Source: Gemmatimonadota bacterium (GTDB lineage Bacteria > Gemmatimonadota > Gemmatimonadetes > Gemmatimonadales > GWC2-71-9). Taken from it: a DNA stretch of 38,221 bases. Shown in pieces: positions 31,266 to 38,221 of the stretch. The stretch lies in the NCBI GenBank assembly GCA_003223395.1, contig QHUZ01000051.1, positions 1 through 38,221 on the forward strand. The letters are read 5' to 3'. The translations under genes and the position numbers were made by a program. Position 1 is the first letter of the stretch, and each line of letters starts with the position of its first letter. Under the pieces are notes generated by a model. That model did not search any database. It was not told where the DNA came from and saw nothing but the letters and a program-made list of their open reading frames with translations.

Positions 31266-33647
31266 TTACTTCATCCGTAAGCTATTGAATAGCAATGGGT
31301 AAGTCGCGATGCTCTGGCCGCGATACTGTGGACGGATGCCGAACAGGATAACGCGCCCGTTTCCTTGTTGAACCTCGAGGATCGCGGCCTTTCCCGCGAT
31401 CCGTTCCGGATGGAGGACCCAGCCGGACAGCAGGACGCGGGTCGGGTCCTCCGGCCAGCGTCCCACAACCTGCGTGACGTTCGAGTCGAGCACCTCGAAC
31501 GCAGGTCCTCCTTGAAACCATCCGATCGTTTCGCGTGGCATCCCGTGCGCGACGGCGGTCGATGTGTCGAGCTCCAGGCGAAAGATCGAGCCCGGCGCGT
31601 AGAAGTCTTCGTCACCCACCGCTTCGAGCACGTTGCGCACCGGGAGCAGCAGCGCCTGAATGGCAAATCGGCTCGCCTCATTCATCGCGACGAGCGTTCC
31701 GCCGTCCACCACGAACTCCCGCAACGCTTCACTGCCGTCGGGGCCGATGCCTCCGGCGTACGGCGCGGGATAGCGCGGGGGCAGGCCCTCGAGGATCTCG
31801 CTCGGGCGCTGGTCGGGAAGGATGATCACATCGAACCGGTCGTGGAGCTTGCCCGCGCGCACCACCGAATCGACGAGCGACGTGTAGGGCACCTTCCAGG
31901 TGTCGAACACCCAGCGCGTCCACCCCTCGTCCATCGTCGCGTCATAGGATTTGTAGAGACCAATACGGACCGCGGGCTCCACGTCCGATACGCGGAGGGG
32001 GGGCAGCGGGGGCACGATCCGCGGTGTGATCGGCGACGACAGCGGAACGCGTAGCGAGTCGTTCGCCGCAGTGGCCGTCACATGCATGAGCAACGGCAGG
32101 GTGTGAGCCGTGACATCGTAGGGGCGCTCCGGCGGCCCCCCGGGATACAAGCGTCGGTCCGGATAGTTCTGCACTTCGAGCAGCGTCTTGGCGAACGCCG
32201 CGTACGGTTGCCGCAGCACGACGACGTACGTCCCCGCCGCGTGGCGCTGACCCTGCACGCTGAACGACTGGAGCGCGGTGCGAATCTCGACGCCGCCGCG
32301 CCGCAGGATGCCGAGCAATGCGCTCAGCGCGACCGAGTCCTGGGGGGGGCGCGCCGGAATCACGTAGGCGTACGGCCATTCGCGCCAGCCGCGGATCGCA
32401 CGCGTCTCGATGTTGAAAAAGTTGGTGAGCCAGCGCTCGCGGTCGTGCGCCGCATGTGACAGCAGCGCGTAGGCGCCTTCCGTCTGATACGACACGATGT
32501 CGCGCAGCGACCACCGTCCCCCGCGCCAGGGGTTCGTGAAATTCCACGACCGCTCGCGCGGATTGTAGCCGCGCTCGCGCGCCTGCAGCCGATCGAACGG
32601 GATATCGATCGGCGTCGCGAGGTCGGCGCTGGCCGTCTCCGAGAGAATGCGCACGCCGCCGTGGTAGTGTTGGTATGCGCGCGCCGGCGTCCAGGCATCA
32701 TAGGTCGAATTGATCGAGATCCCCGTCTTGCCCTGACCGGCGAGCTCCCACGCCATCGCACTGCCGAGCGCGTTCACGCCGTCGATGAGCAGCGGGTCGA
32801 CGTTGGGCTCGACGGGATCGAGGTAGGGCGGCAGAAACAGCCGCGCGCCGTTCGCATCCATTTGATGGATGTCGTGGACGATTTGCGGATGCCAGACATT
32901 GTACAGCGAATCGACCGTCAGCTGGGTCTCGACCTGCGTGAACGCGTACCAGTCGCGGTTGTTGTCGTGACCGGTGTAGTGGTGATACAGTTCCGGCGGC
33001 GATGTCCCTTCCGCGGTCGTCCCGAGCGTGCGGTTGTACCACTTCGACACGATGGTGACGCCGTCGGGGTTCAGCGATGGCACCAGCCAGAGAATCACAT
33101 TGTCGAGGATCGTCCGCGTCGTCGCGCCCGTGTCGGTCGCCAGCCGGTACGCCAGTGCCACCGGCGAGAGGTGCCCCCCGACCTCCGTCGAATGAATGCT
33201 CGACGTAATGAGGACGATCGCCTTGCCGTTCTGCAACGCCTCGCGCGCGGCGCGACTGGTACGGAACGAGCGAGGATCTGCGAGTCCCGCGTTGACCTGC
33301 CGGTAGTAGTCTAGGCGACGCAGGTTCTGGGGGCTCGAGATCACGAGCGCGACAAACGGGGCGCCCAGCGTCGTTTTCCCCAGCTCACGGTAATCGACGC
33401 GATCGCTCGCCTTGGCGAGCGCCTCGAAATACCGCACCAGCACGGGCCATTCGACGAGCTTGCGATCGTCCCCCGGCTCGAAGCCGAGGACCGAACGCGG
33501 CGTGGGAATAACCGGCGGCGAAGGGCGGCGAGGAACGACGGCGGCGGGGGGCGGCGAAGGCGTTCGGCGAGTACGAGGCCTTTGGGCGAATGCCGAGACC
33601 GCCAGCAGCATCACTGCCAGCGCGAGGAGCAAGCTCCTTCGAACCAT
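31266..33647 (-). CDS. Secreted M14 family zinc carboxypeptidase
   Basis: A 793-residue exported metallocarboxypeptidase. Signal peptide: VRRSLLLALAVMLLAVSAFAQ (split after AFA), then a Pro/Arg-rich linker. The M14 domain has the zinc motif HSTE (His152, Glu155) in SIHSTEVGGHL, the substrate-binding region VPSLNPDGV, GHDNNRDW (Asn-Arg pair) and a third zinc His, probably His261, in VHDIHQMDANGARLF. After ~430 residues come further alpha/beta domains, including DVIILPDQRPSEIL and ALREFVVDGGTLVAM, which look like a glutamine-amidotransferase-like fold common at the C-terminus of such bacterial M14 proteins. ATG 33647 overlaps the S9 peptidase stop (TGATG). Confidence 0.92.
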   Translation of the reverse strand: MVRRSLLLALAVMLLAVSAFAQRPRTRRTPSPPPAAVVPRRPSPPVIPTPRSVLGFEPGDDRKLVEWPVLVRYFEALAKASDRVDYRELGKTTLGAPFVALVISSPQNLRRLDYYRQVNAGLADPRSFRTSRAAREALQNGKAIVLITSSIHSTEVGGHLSPVALAYRLATDTGATTRTILDNVILWLVPSLNPDGVTIVSKWYNRTLGTTAEGTSPPELYHHYTGHDNNRDWYAFTQVETQLTVDSLYNVWHPQIVHDIHQMDANGARLFLPPYLDPVEPNVDPLLIDGVNALGSAMAWELAGQGKTGISINSTYDAWTPARAYQHYHGGVRILSETASADLATPIDIPFDRLQARERGYNPRERSWNFTNPWRGGRWSLRDIVSYQTEGAYALLSHAAHDRERWLTNFFNIETRAIRGWREWPYAYVIPARPPQDSVALSALLGILRRGGVEIRTALQSFSVQGQRHAAGTYVVVLRQPYAAFAKTLLEVQNYPDRRLYPGGPPERPYDVTAHTLPLLMHVTATAANDSLRVPLSSPITPRIVPPLPPLRVSDVEPAVRIGLYKSYDATMDEGWTRWVFDTWKVPYTSLVDSVVRAGKLHDRFDVIILPDQRPSEILEGLPPRYPAPYAGGIGPDGSEALREFVVDGGTLVAMNEASRFAIQALLLPVRNVLEAVGDEDFYAPGSIFRLELDTSTAVAHGMPRETIGWFQGGPAFEVLDSNVTQVVGRWPEDPTRVLLSGWVLHPERIAGKAAILEVQQGNGRVILFGIRPQYRGQSIATYPLLFNSLRMK

Positions 33648-35737
33648 CAATGCTGGCTCGTCGTTGCCGCGGGCGCCGCCTGGCCGGTGCCGATCCAGTA
33701 CGCGAACCACGTGCGGATCCGCTCCAGACGGTCAACGAGCAACCAGGGCGGACCACTGCGCGACAAGCCGTGGGACGAGCGCGGATAGCGCACGAACTCG
33801 GCCGGAATCCCGCGTTTGCGCAGCGACATGAAGAGCTGCTCGGCATCGGTGATCGGCACGCGCTTGTCGTCCTCGGAGTGCACGATCAACATCGGTGTGT
33901 GCATGCTGGTCGCGTACTTCATCGGCGAGAGCACGCGGTAGAGTGAATCGCTCTCCCACGGCGCCCCATTGAACTCGTACTCGGTCAGCCCCTGAGCATC
34001 GGACGATCCGTACCACGAATACCAGTTGAAGATCGAGCGATCGGTTTGCGCCACCCGGAACCGGTTCGTGTGGCCGACGATCCAATTCGTCATGAAGCCG
34101 CCATACGAGCCGCCCAGGACCGCCATGCGCGCCGTGTCCACAGCGCCCTTGCTGCGCGCGATGGCGACGTCCACCGCCTGCATGAGATCCTGGTAATCCT
34201 CCATTCCCCACCGTGCGCGCGTCGCGTACGTGAACGCGTGCCCGTAGCCGCTCGACCCGCGTGGATTCGTGAACAAGGTCCAGTAGCCTTGACCCGCCAG
34301 CATCTGAAACTCCGGAAACAGCACGTTGCCGTAGTTCGAGTGCGGGCCGCCGTGAATCGAGAGCACCAGTGGGTAGCTCTTCCCTGGCTGATAGCCGTAC
34401 GGCTTCATCAGCCACCCTTCGATCTTCAGGCCGCCGACGCCGGTGAACCAGAATGTGTCGGCGGGAATGACCGTGACCTGCTTGAAGAGCGAATCGTTGA
34501 ACGCCGTGAGCCGGCGTTCCGGGCCACGCGCGAGTGGTGTCACGTAGAGCTCGGTCGCGTGCGTGATATCGCTGGCCGTGTATGCGAGCGCACGCCCGTC
34601 GAGACTGAGCGAGAAGCCCCGCAGCTGACGCTCTCCCGTTGTGATCTGGCGAACAGGGCCACCAGCCGCCGCCACCGCAAACAGATGGACGTTGCCGTTG
34701 GTCTCGGCGGAGAAGTAAATCGTCTTGCCATCGGCCGACCAGGCGGGGCTGCTGGGGTCGAGACTCCACTCAACCGCGGTGAGGGTTCGCGCGGTTCCTC
34801 CGCTTGCCGGAATGATGCAGATGTCGTTCTCCACGTCCCGGCCCTTTGAGCACACGAACGCGATCGTCTTCCCGTCGGGAGACCAGGCGGGCGAGCTGCT
34901 TTGCGGGAAACCGGTCGGCAGGGCTCGAGTCGTGCCATCGGCAACGTTGAGGAGGAACAGTGCGGGCCAGTTGTCGTTCCGCACCTCCTTGTTCTCGGTG
35001 GAGTCCTGATCGAATGCGATTGTTTTGCCGTCGGGCGACCACGCCGGCGAGTTTTGGCTCAGATCGCCGCTGGTGAGCTGGCGCGGTGCACCGCCGGCGA
35101 GCGGCACGAGGTAGATGTGGCTGGGACGCCGGGTCTCGCGCGGCGGCAGGTAGCCGCGCTCGTCGCCGACGATCGGGATCGAGGTGTAGACGCGTCCGTC
35201 GAACCGCTTGGCATCGGCACCACGGGTGATCGCGGTGGGCGACACGCGCGTGCGCCACGTCTCCTTCTTCAAGCTGTCCGACTCATCCCCGCGCCACGTA
35301 TACGCGAGCCATTGTCCGTCCGCCGAGAAGGTCGGCATCGCGTGCACGCCCTTGACCTGGAATGCCTCACCGCCCGGCGCCGCGGTCCGCAAGAACCAGA
35401 TGTCGTCATCCGAGCCGTCGCGCTTGCTCGAAAATGCGAGCAGGGAGCCGTCAGGCGACCAGTTCGGGTTCGACGCTTCGGTCGAGGGGCTCGTATACCG
35501 AAAGGCCGGGGCGGAGCCGTCGGCAGGAGCCATCCAGATCTCGTTGTGGCGCCGGTCTTTGTCCTCCACCACGGTAGTCACGACGAACGCGACCCGACGA
35601 GCGTCGGGCGACAACGCAGGACTGCTCACGACGGTCAGCCGATAGTAGTCGGTGGATTGCCAGGGACGGGCTTGGGCGGACAGTCGGACCGTCGGACTGA
35701 CGGACAGAATGAGCGCTGACAGCAGAAGATTGCGCAT
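33647..35737 (-). CDS. Secreted S9 family peptidase (prolyl oligopeptidase type)
   Basis: A 696-residue exported serine peptidase, dipeptidyl- or acylaminoacyl-peptidase-like. The N-terminus (RNLLLSALILSVSP, TVRLSAQA) is a signal peptide. The first two thirds form a beta-propeller with WD40-like (PD40) units: NPNWSPDGSLLAFSSKRDG, SPAWSPDGKTIAFDQDS, SPAWSPDGKTIAFVCSKG, SPAWSADGKTIYFSAETNG. The hydrolase domain has GGSYGGF (Ser near 545), HSEDDKRVP (Asp near 625) and SSHGLSRS (His near 655). The octamer repeat 35675-35706 lies in the signal-peptide codons and encodes part of the SPTVRLSAQA region. Shine-Dalgarno GAGAG precedes ATG 35737. It is coupled to the M14 gene; together they would digest extracellular peptides. 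Confidence 0.94.
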   Translation of the reverse strand: MRNLLLSALILSVSPTVRLSAQARPWQSTDYYRLTVVSSPALSPDARRVAFVVTTVVEDKDRRHNEIWMAPADGSAPAFRYTSPSTEASNPNWSPDGSLLAFSSKRDGSDDDIWFLRTAAPGGEAFQVKGVHAMPTFSADGQWLAYTWRGDESDSLKKETWRTRVSPTAITRGADAKRFDGRVYTSIPIVGDERGYLPPRETRRPSHIYLVPLAGGAPRQLTSGDLSQNSPAWSPDGKTIAFDQDSTENKEVRNDNWPALFLLNVADGTTRALPTGFPQSSSPAWSPDGKTIAFVCSKGRDVENDICIIPASGGTARTLTAVEWSLDPSSPAWSADGKTIYFSAETNGNVHLFAVAAAGGPVRQITTGERQLRGFSLSLDGRALAYTASDITHATELYVTPLARGPERRLTAFNDSLFKQVTVIPADTFWFTGVGGLKIEGWLMKPYGYQPGKSYPLVLSIHGGPHSNYGNVLFPEFQMLAGQGYWTLFTNPRGSSGYGHAFTYATRARWGMEDYQDLMQAVDVAIARSKGAVDTARMAVLGGSYGGFMTNWIVGHTNRFRVAQTDRSIFNWYSWYGSSDAQGLTEYEFNGAPWESDSLYRVLSPMKYATSMHTPMLIVHSEDDKRVPITDAEQLFMSLRKRGIPAEFVRYPRSSHGLSRSGPPWLLVDRLERIRTWFAYWIGTGQAAPAATTSQH
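35675..35706. repeat. 8-bp tandem repeat (GTCGGACN) in the S9 signal-peptide codons
   Basis: Four units with an 8-bp period: GGCGGACA, GTCGGACC, GTCGGACT, GACGGACA. Same family as the octamers around the DJ-1 gene. Here they lie inside a coding region, in the c-region of the signal peptide, where sequence is loosely constrained. An inverted block lies at 35828-35843. Confidence 0.7.
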
Positions 35738-35773
35738 GGAGTCTCTCGGTTCGTCGTGGGCTCAGAAAACTAC

Positions 35774-35804
35774 CGGCCCCGGCCGCAGCGCGCGACCGGG
35801 GCCG
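35774..35804 (-). terminator. Intrinsic terminator after the OmpA/TSP3 gene
   Basis: Perfect 9-bp arms CGGCCCCGG (35774-35782) and CCGGGGCCG (35796-35804) with a 13-nt loop. On the minus strand the hairpin is followed by GTAGTTTTCTG. It lies 40 bp past the OmpA stop and before the S9 gene, so it should separate the two transcription units. Confidence 0.65.
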
Positions 35805-35827
35805 TTCCACCCTCCGACGGTCCCTCC

Positions 35828-35843
35828 GTCCGACCGTCCGACC
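35828..35843. repeat. 8-bp tandem repeat (GTCCGACC x2) at the OmpA/TSP3 stop
   Basis: Two perfect GTCCGACC units abut the OmpA stop codon; looser copies precede them (35811-35827). It is inverted relative to the block at 35675-35706 and the same family as the DJ-1 brackets. The pair encloses the terminator and the S9 gene start. Confidence 0.75.
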
Positions 35844-37541
35844 CTAGTTCAGCTTATGCAGTTCTACTCGTCTGTTCTGTGCCCGTCCCTCAGGCGTCGC
35901 ATTCGGCGCGATGTAGCCCGAAGCCCCATATCCTCGTGCTTGCATCCGCATGGGGCTGACTCCTCGGCGCGCAAGATACGCGCGGACCGCGGCAGCCCGC
36001 GCCATAGAGAGCCGGAGGTTCATCGGACGCCGGCCCGTGGAATCCGTGTATCCGGCGATCTCGATCCGAATCTCAGAATTGGCCACGAGCGACGCAGCCA
36101 CCTGATCCAGAACCGCGTAGGACGATGTCGTCAGCACCGACCGACCGCTCTGGAAGTTCACGCCCTGCAGAATCAGCGTCGGACGGGCGGGCGGCGCTCC
36201 GGGGGCCGCGGGTGGGACCGCGCGCTCCTCGAACAACAGCAAGCAGCCGAACTGATCGACCTTTGATCCCTTCGGCGTGTTGGGGCAGCGATCCTGCGAA
36301 TCCACCACTCCGTCGCCGTCGGTGTCGTGCTCGATCGGGCAGCCGTTGGCATCGACCTGAATGCCGGCCGGCGTGTTCGGGCATTTGTCCAGACTGTCGA
36401 TCACGCCGTCCTTGTCGGAGTCTGCCGGACAGCCGAGCGCGTCAACCGGTGTGCCGGCAGGCGTGTCGGGGCAGCGATCGATGCCGTCGAAGACCTTGTC
36501 GCCGTCGGAATCCGACGGGCAGCCGTTCGCATCGACCGTGGCGCCGGCCGGGGTATCCGGGCACTTGTCGAGCCCGTCCCAAACTCCGTCGTGATCGGAA
36601 TCGATCGGGCATCCCGTCGCATCGACGGTCACGCCCGCCGGTGTGTCCGGACACTTGTCGAGTAAATCGTTCACGCCATCGTGGTCCGAGTCAGCCAACG
36701 GCGTCGGAGCGGCTCCGGCGAGCGGACACCCCTTCGCGTCCACGGCTGTCCCGGCCGGCGTGTCGGGGCACTGATCGATCCCGTCGAACACCTTGTCGCC
36801 GTCCTGATCGTGCGGGCAGCCCATCGCATCCACCGTCGCACCCGTCGGAGTGTTCGGACACTGATCGATGCCGTTCAATACGCCGTCGCTATCGGCATCG
36901 GCGGGACAGCCGCGGTTATCGACTGTCGCGCCCCGTGGCGTGTCGGGGCAGGCGTCATTCTTGTCCCCGACCCCGTCGTGATCGGCGTCCCCGGTGGGGG
37001 CGGCGTCAGGCTGGAAGAACGCGAACCCTGCGGACACCATCAAATGTGTGGCGTTCTTCGACCCGCCGGGAAACGCGCTCGTCGTGCTTGGTGTGTAGAT
37101 GCCCCGCGCTTCGAAGCGCAGCGCGAACCGCGAGCTCATGAAGAACTTCGCGCCAGCCCCGCCGTGGAATCCACCGTCCGTGAAATGGTAGGGATTGGTA
37201 TTGCCGAAATCGAGCCGCGAGTAGCCGCCGAGTACGTAGACGGACATGCGGCTCGCGTTCAACGCGTTCACGACGAGACTGCCGCTGCCGATGAGCGGCT
37301 CGATGTGCGCGGTGCCGACATCCTGCGGTGACTGGAACAGCGCCTCGACCTCGAGGTCGATCATCGGCGTGAGCGCGTAGGCGAAGCGCACGCCGCCGCC
37401 GGGCTTATCGGCCAGACCGAAGGCTTTGTCGTATCTCGTGTAGGCGCCGAACACGCCGACTTCGTAGCGGCGGGCGTACTGCGCGTGCAGCCGCGTGGCC
37501 GTCAGCGTCATCACCACAAGTATCGGGGCGAGCTTTCTCAC
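35844..37541 (-). CDS. OmpA family protein with eight TSP3 repeats
   Basis: A 565-residue outer-membrane protein. Signal peptide (KLAPILVVMTLTATRLHAQ), then a ~160-residue beta-barrel-like domain (YEVGVFGAYTRYDKAFG to HLMVSAGFAFF), then eight thrombospondin type-3 repeats, then a C-terminal OmpA peptidoglycan-binding domain (GVNFQSGRSVL, IEIAGYTDSTG, NLRLSMARAAAVRAYLARRG) with the Asp and Arg used to bind diaminopimelate. TSP3 units bind calcium through their DxDxDG loops and make a stiff spacer between barrel and peptidoglycan domain. The start is GTG 37541, fixed by GGAGG (37548-37552) six bases upstream. It lies 14 bp after a paralogue on the same strand and is followed by a terminator. 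Confidence 0.93.
   Translation of the reverse strand: MRKLAPILVVMTLTATRLHAQYARRYEVGVFGAYTRYDKAFGLADKPGGGVRFAYALTPMIDLEVEALFQSPQDVGTAHIEPLIGSGSLVVNALNASRMSVYVLGGYSRLDFGNTNPYHFTDGGFHGGAGAKFFMSSRFALRFEARGIYTPSTTSAFPGGSKNATHLMVSAGFAFFQPDAAPTGDADHDGVGDKNDACPDTPRGATVDNRGCPADADSDGVLNGIDQCPNTPTGATVDAMGCPHDQDGDKVFDGIDQCPDTPAGTAVDAKGCPLAGAAPTPLADSDHDGVNDLLDKCPDTPAGVTVDATGCPIDSDHDGVWDGLDKCPDTPAGATVDANGCPSDSDGDKVFDGIDRCPDTPAGTPVDALGCPADSDKDGVIDSLDKCPNTPAGIQVDANGCPIEHDTDGDGVVDSQDRCPNTPKGSKVDQFGCLLLFEERAVPPAAPGAPPARPTLILQGVNFQSGRSVLTTSSYAVLDQVAASLVANSEIRIEIAGYTDSTGRRPMNLRLSMARAAAVRAYLARRGVSPMRMQARGYGASGYIAPNATPEGRAQNRRVELHKLN
36246..36993 (-). repeat. TSP3-coding tandem repeats (about 90-bp period)
   Basis: Eight units of ~30 codons, each D-x-D-x-D-G-V-x-D-x-x-D-x-C-P-(N/D)-T-P-x-G-x-x-V-D-x-x-G-C-P. 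Units 3 and 6 share DGDKVFDGID in place of the usual DHDGV form, which hints at a three-unit duplication. Unit 3 is followed by a short insert (AGAAPTPLA). The two cysteines per unit can form disulfides. Confidence 0.85.
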
Positions 37542-37555
37542 GTTTTGCCTCCGCC

Positions 37556-38221
37556 TCAGTTGGTCTGCCGTAGCTCGACACGCCGGTTTTGCGCCCTACC
37601 GGCCGGCGTCGTATTCGGCGCGACCGGCTGCGATGCACCATACCCCTTGGCGACCATCCGCTCGGGGCCGACGCCCTTGCTGGCCAGATACGCCCGGACG
37701 GCATCGGCACGTGCCTGCGACAGACGCAGGTTCGTCGCCGAGGCCCCCGTGTTGTCGGTGTGTCCGCCGATTTCGATCTTGATGTCGGGGTTGGCGACGA
37801 GCGACGCCGCCACGATGTCGAGAATCGTGTACGAATCAGGCTTCAACGCCGAGCGGCCCGTCTCGAAAGTCACGCCGCGGAGCACGACCGGGGTCTTGGC
37901 CTCCGTAAAGAGGATCGGACATCCCGCCGCATCAACGCGCGTGCCGGCCGCTGTTCCGGGACACTTGTCCTTGGTGTCGTCGATGCCGTCGCCGTCGGCG
38001 TCCGACGCGCGCTGGCACCCTGCCGTATCCACCTCGGTCCGCGCCGGGGTGTTGGGGCACTTGTCGAGGCCGTCGGGCACGCCGTCGTGATCGCTATCGA
38101 CTGGACAGCCGGTCGTGTCGACCGTCGCACCAGCCGGCGTGTTCGGGCACTGGTCGGGACCGTCCGGCACGCCGTCGCGGTCGGAATCGGTCGGACAGCC
38201 TTGCGCGTCCACGCGGGCGCC
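37556..38221 (-). CDS. Second OmpA/TSP3 protein, C-terminal part (5' end outside window)
   Basis: The frame is open to the window end, so the N-terminal barrel is not seen; the apparent start at 38212 is inside a TSP3 unit. Visible are three full TSP3 units (DSDRDGVPDGPDQCPNTPAG, DSDHDGVPDGLDKCPNTPAR, DADGDGIDDTKDKCPGTAAG), part of a fourth, and an OmpA C-terminal domain (GVTFETGRSAL, IEIGGHTDNTG, NLRLSQARADAVRAYLASKG). It closely parallels the downstream gene, so the two are tandem paralogues and probably one operon. The HTDNTG versus YTDSTG difference and fewer visible repeats set it apart. Confidence 0.9.
   Translation of the reverse strand, partial: GARVDAQGCPTDSDRDGVPDGPDQCPNTPAGATVDTTGCPVDSDHDGVPDGLDKCPNTPARTEVDTAGCQRASDADGDGIDDTKDKCPGTAAGTRVDAAGCPILFTEAKTPVVLRGVTFETGRSALKPDSYTILDIVAASLVANPDIKIEIGGHTDNTGASATNLRLSQARADAVRAYLASKGVGPERMVAKGYGASQPVAPNTTPAGRAQNRRVELRQTN

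Noticed and set aside
36246-36993. Regular ~90-bp repeats considered as a possible CRISPR-like array
   Set aside because: The repeats are in frame, encode TSP3 motifs and have no constant repeat/variable spacer structure; no cas genes are present.

Overview
The window is high-GC bacterial DNA, dense with genes. The mix suggests a Gram-negative-type soil or sediment heterotroph, most likely Gemmatimonadota or a near neighbour. That placement is inferred from protein style only: a membrane-fused spermidine-synthase-like protein, a Ser/Thr kinase with a 2TM/coiled-coil tail, many exported M28/M14/S9 peptidases, OmpA proteins with TSP3 repeats, lipoproteins and heptamer/octamer microrepeats. No rRNA or tRNA gene is visible to confirm it. 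No prophage, insertion sequence, CRISPR array or recognisable defence system was found.

Layout. 1-568: end of a HEAT-repeat protein. 558-2189 (-): glycerol-3-phosphate dehydrogenase. 2278-7838 (+): tightly overlapping operon fadI - fadJ - proline dehydrogenase - 100-aa unknown - rsgA, combining fatty-acid and proline oxidation with a ribosome-assembly GTPase. 7795-8115 (-) and 8114-9355 (+): MazG-like protein and DUF1015 protein whose start codons overlap. 9406-9936: DJ-1/PfpI gene of clearly lower GC, bracketed by inverted octamer repeats. 9981-11880: 85-aa unknown and a lipoprotein amidohydrolase. 11898-12210 (-): broken flavin reductase. 12245-17516 (+): fused E1 alpha/beta 2-oxoacid dehydrogenase and a large membrane-anchored spermidine-synthase-like/TPR protein. 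17452-19323 (-): Ser/Thr kinase. 19530-21959 (+): Lon protease. 21930-24167 (-): TetR regulator, alpha/beta hydrolase and TrmB-like regulator. 24209-27095 (-): unknown 372-aa protein and M28 peptidase, preceded by what looks like the tail of a lost gene. 27278-29302 (+): aconitase-family enzyme with its swivel domain first. 29294-35737 (-): lipoprotein, DUF4015 glycosidase-like protein, M14 carboxypeptidase and S9 peptidase, all exported. 35844-38221 (-): two tandem OmpA/TSP3 proteins, the second cut by the window end.

How it fits together. The organism appears to live on peptides, amino acids and lipids: secreted peptidases feed proline dehydrogenase, beta-oxidation, glycerol-3-phosphate oxidation, E1 decarboxylation and an aconitase-type step. 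Lon, the kinase, RsgA and MazG are housekeeping or stress functions.

Most notable structure. (1) Short 7- and 8-bp tandem repeats sit at gene starts, inside a coding region, and as inverted pairs around a low-GC gene. (2) Five of six convergent gene pairs overlap at their 3' ends, and one divergent pair shares its start codon bases. (3) There are two gene remnants: a flavin reductase with an out-of-frame internal deletion, and a C-terminal stub still coupled by ATGA to the next gene. Gaps between genes are short, the longest being about 206 bp at 19324-19529. Nothing longer than 300 bp lacks a gene or pseudogene.
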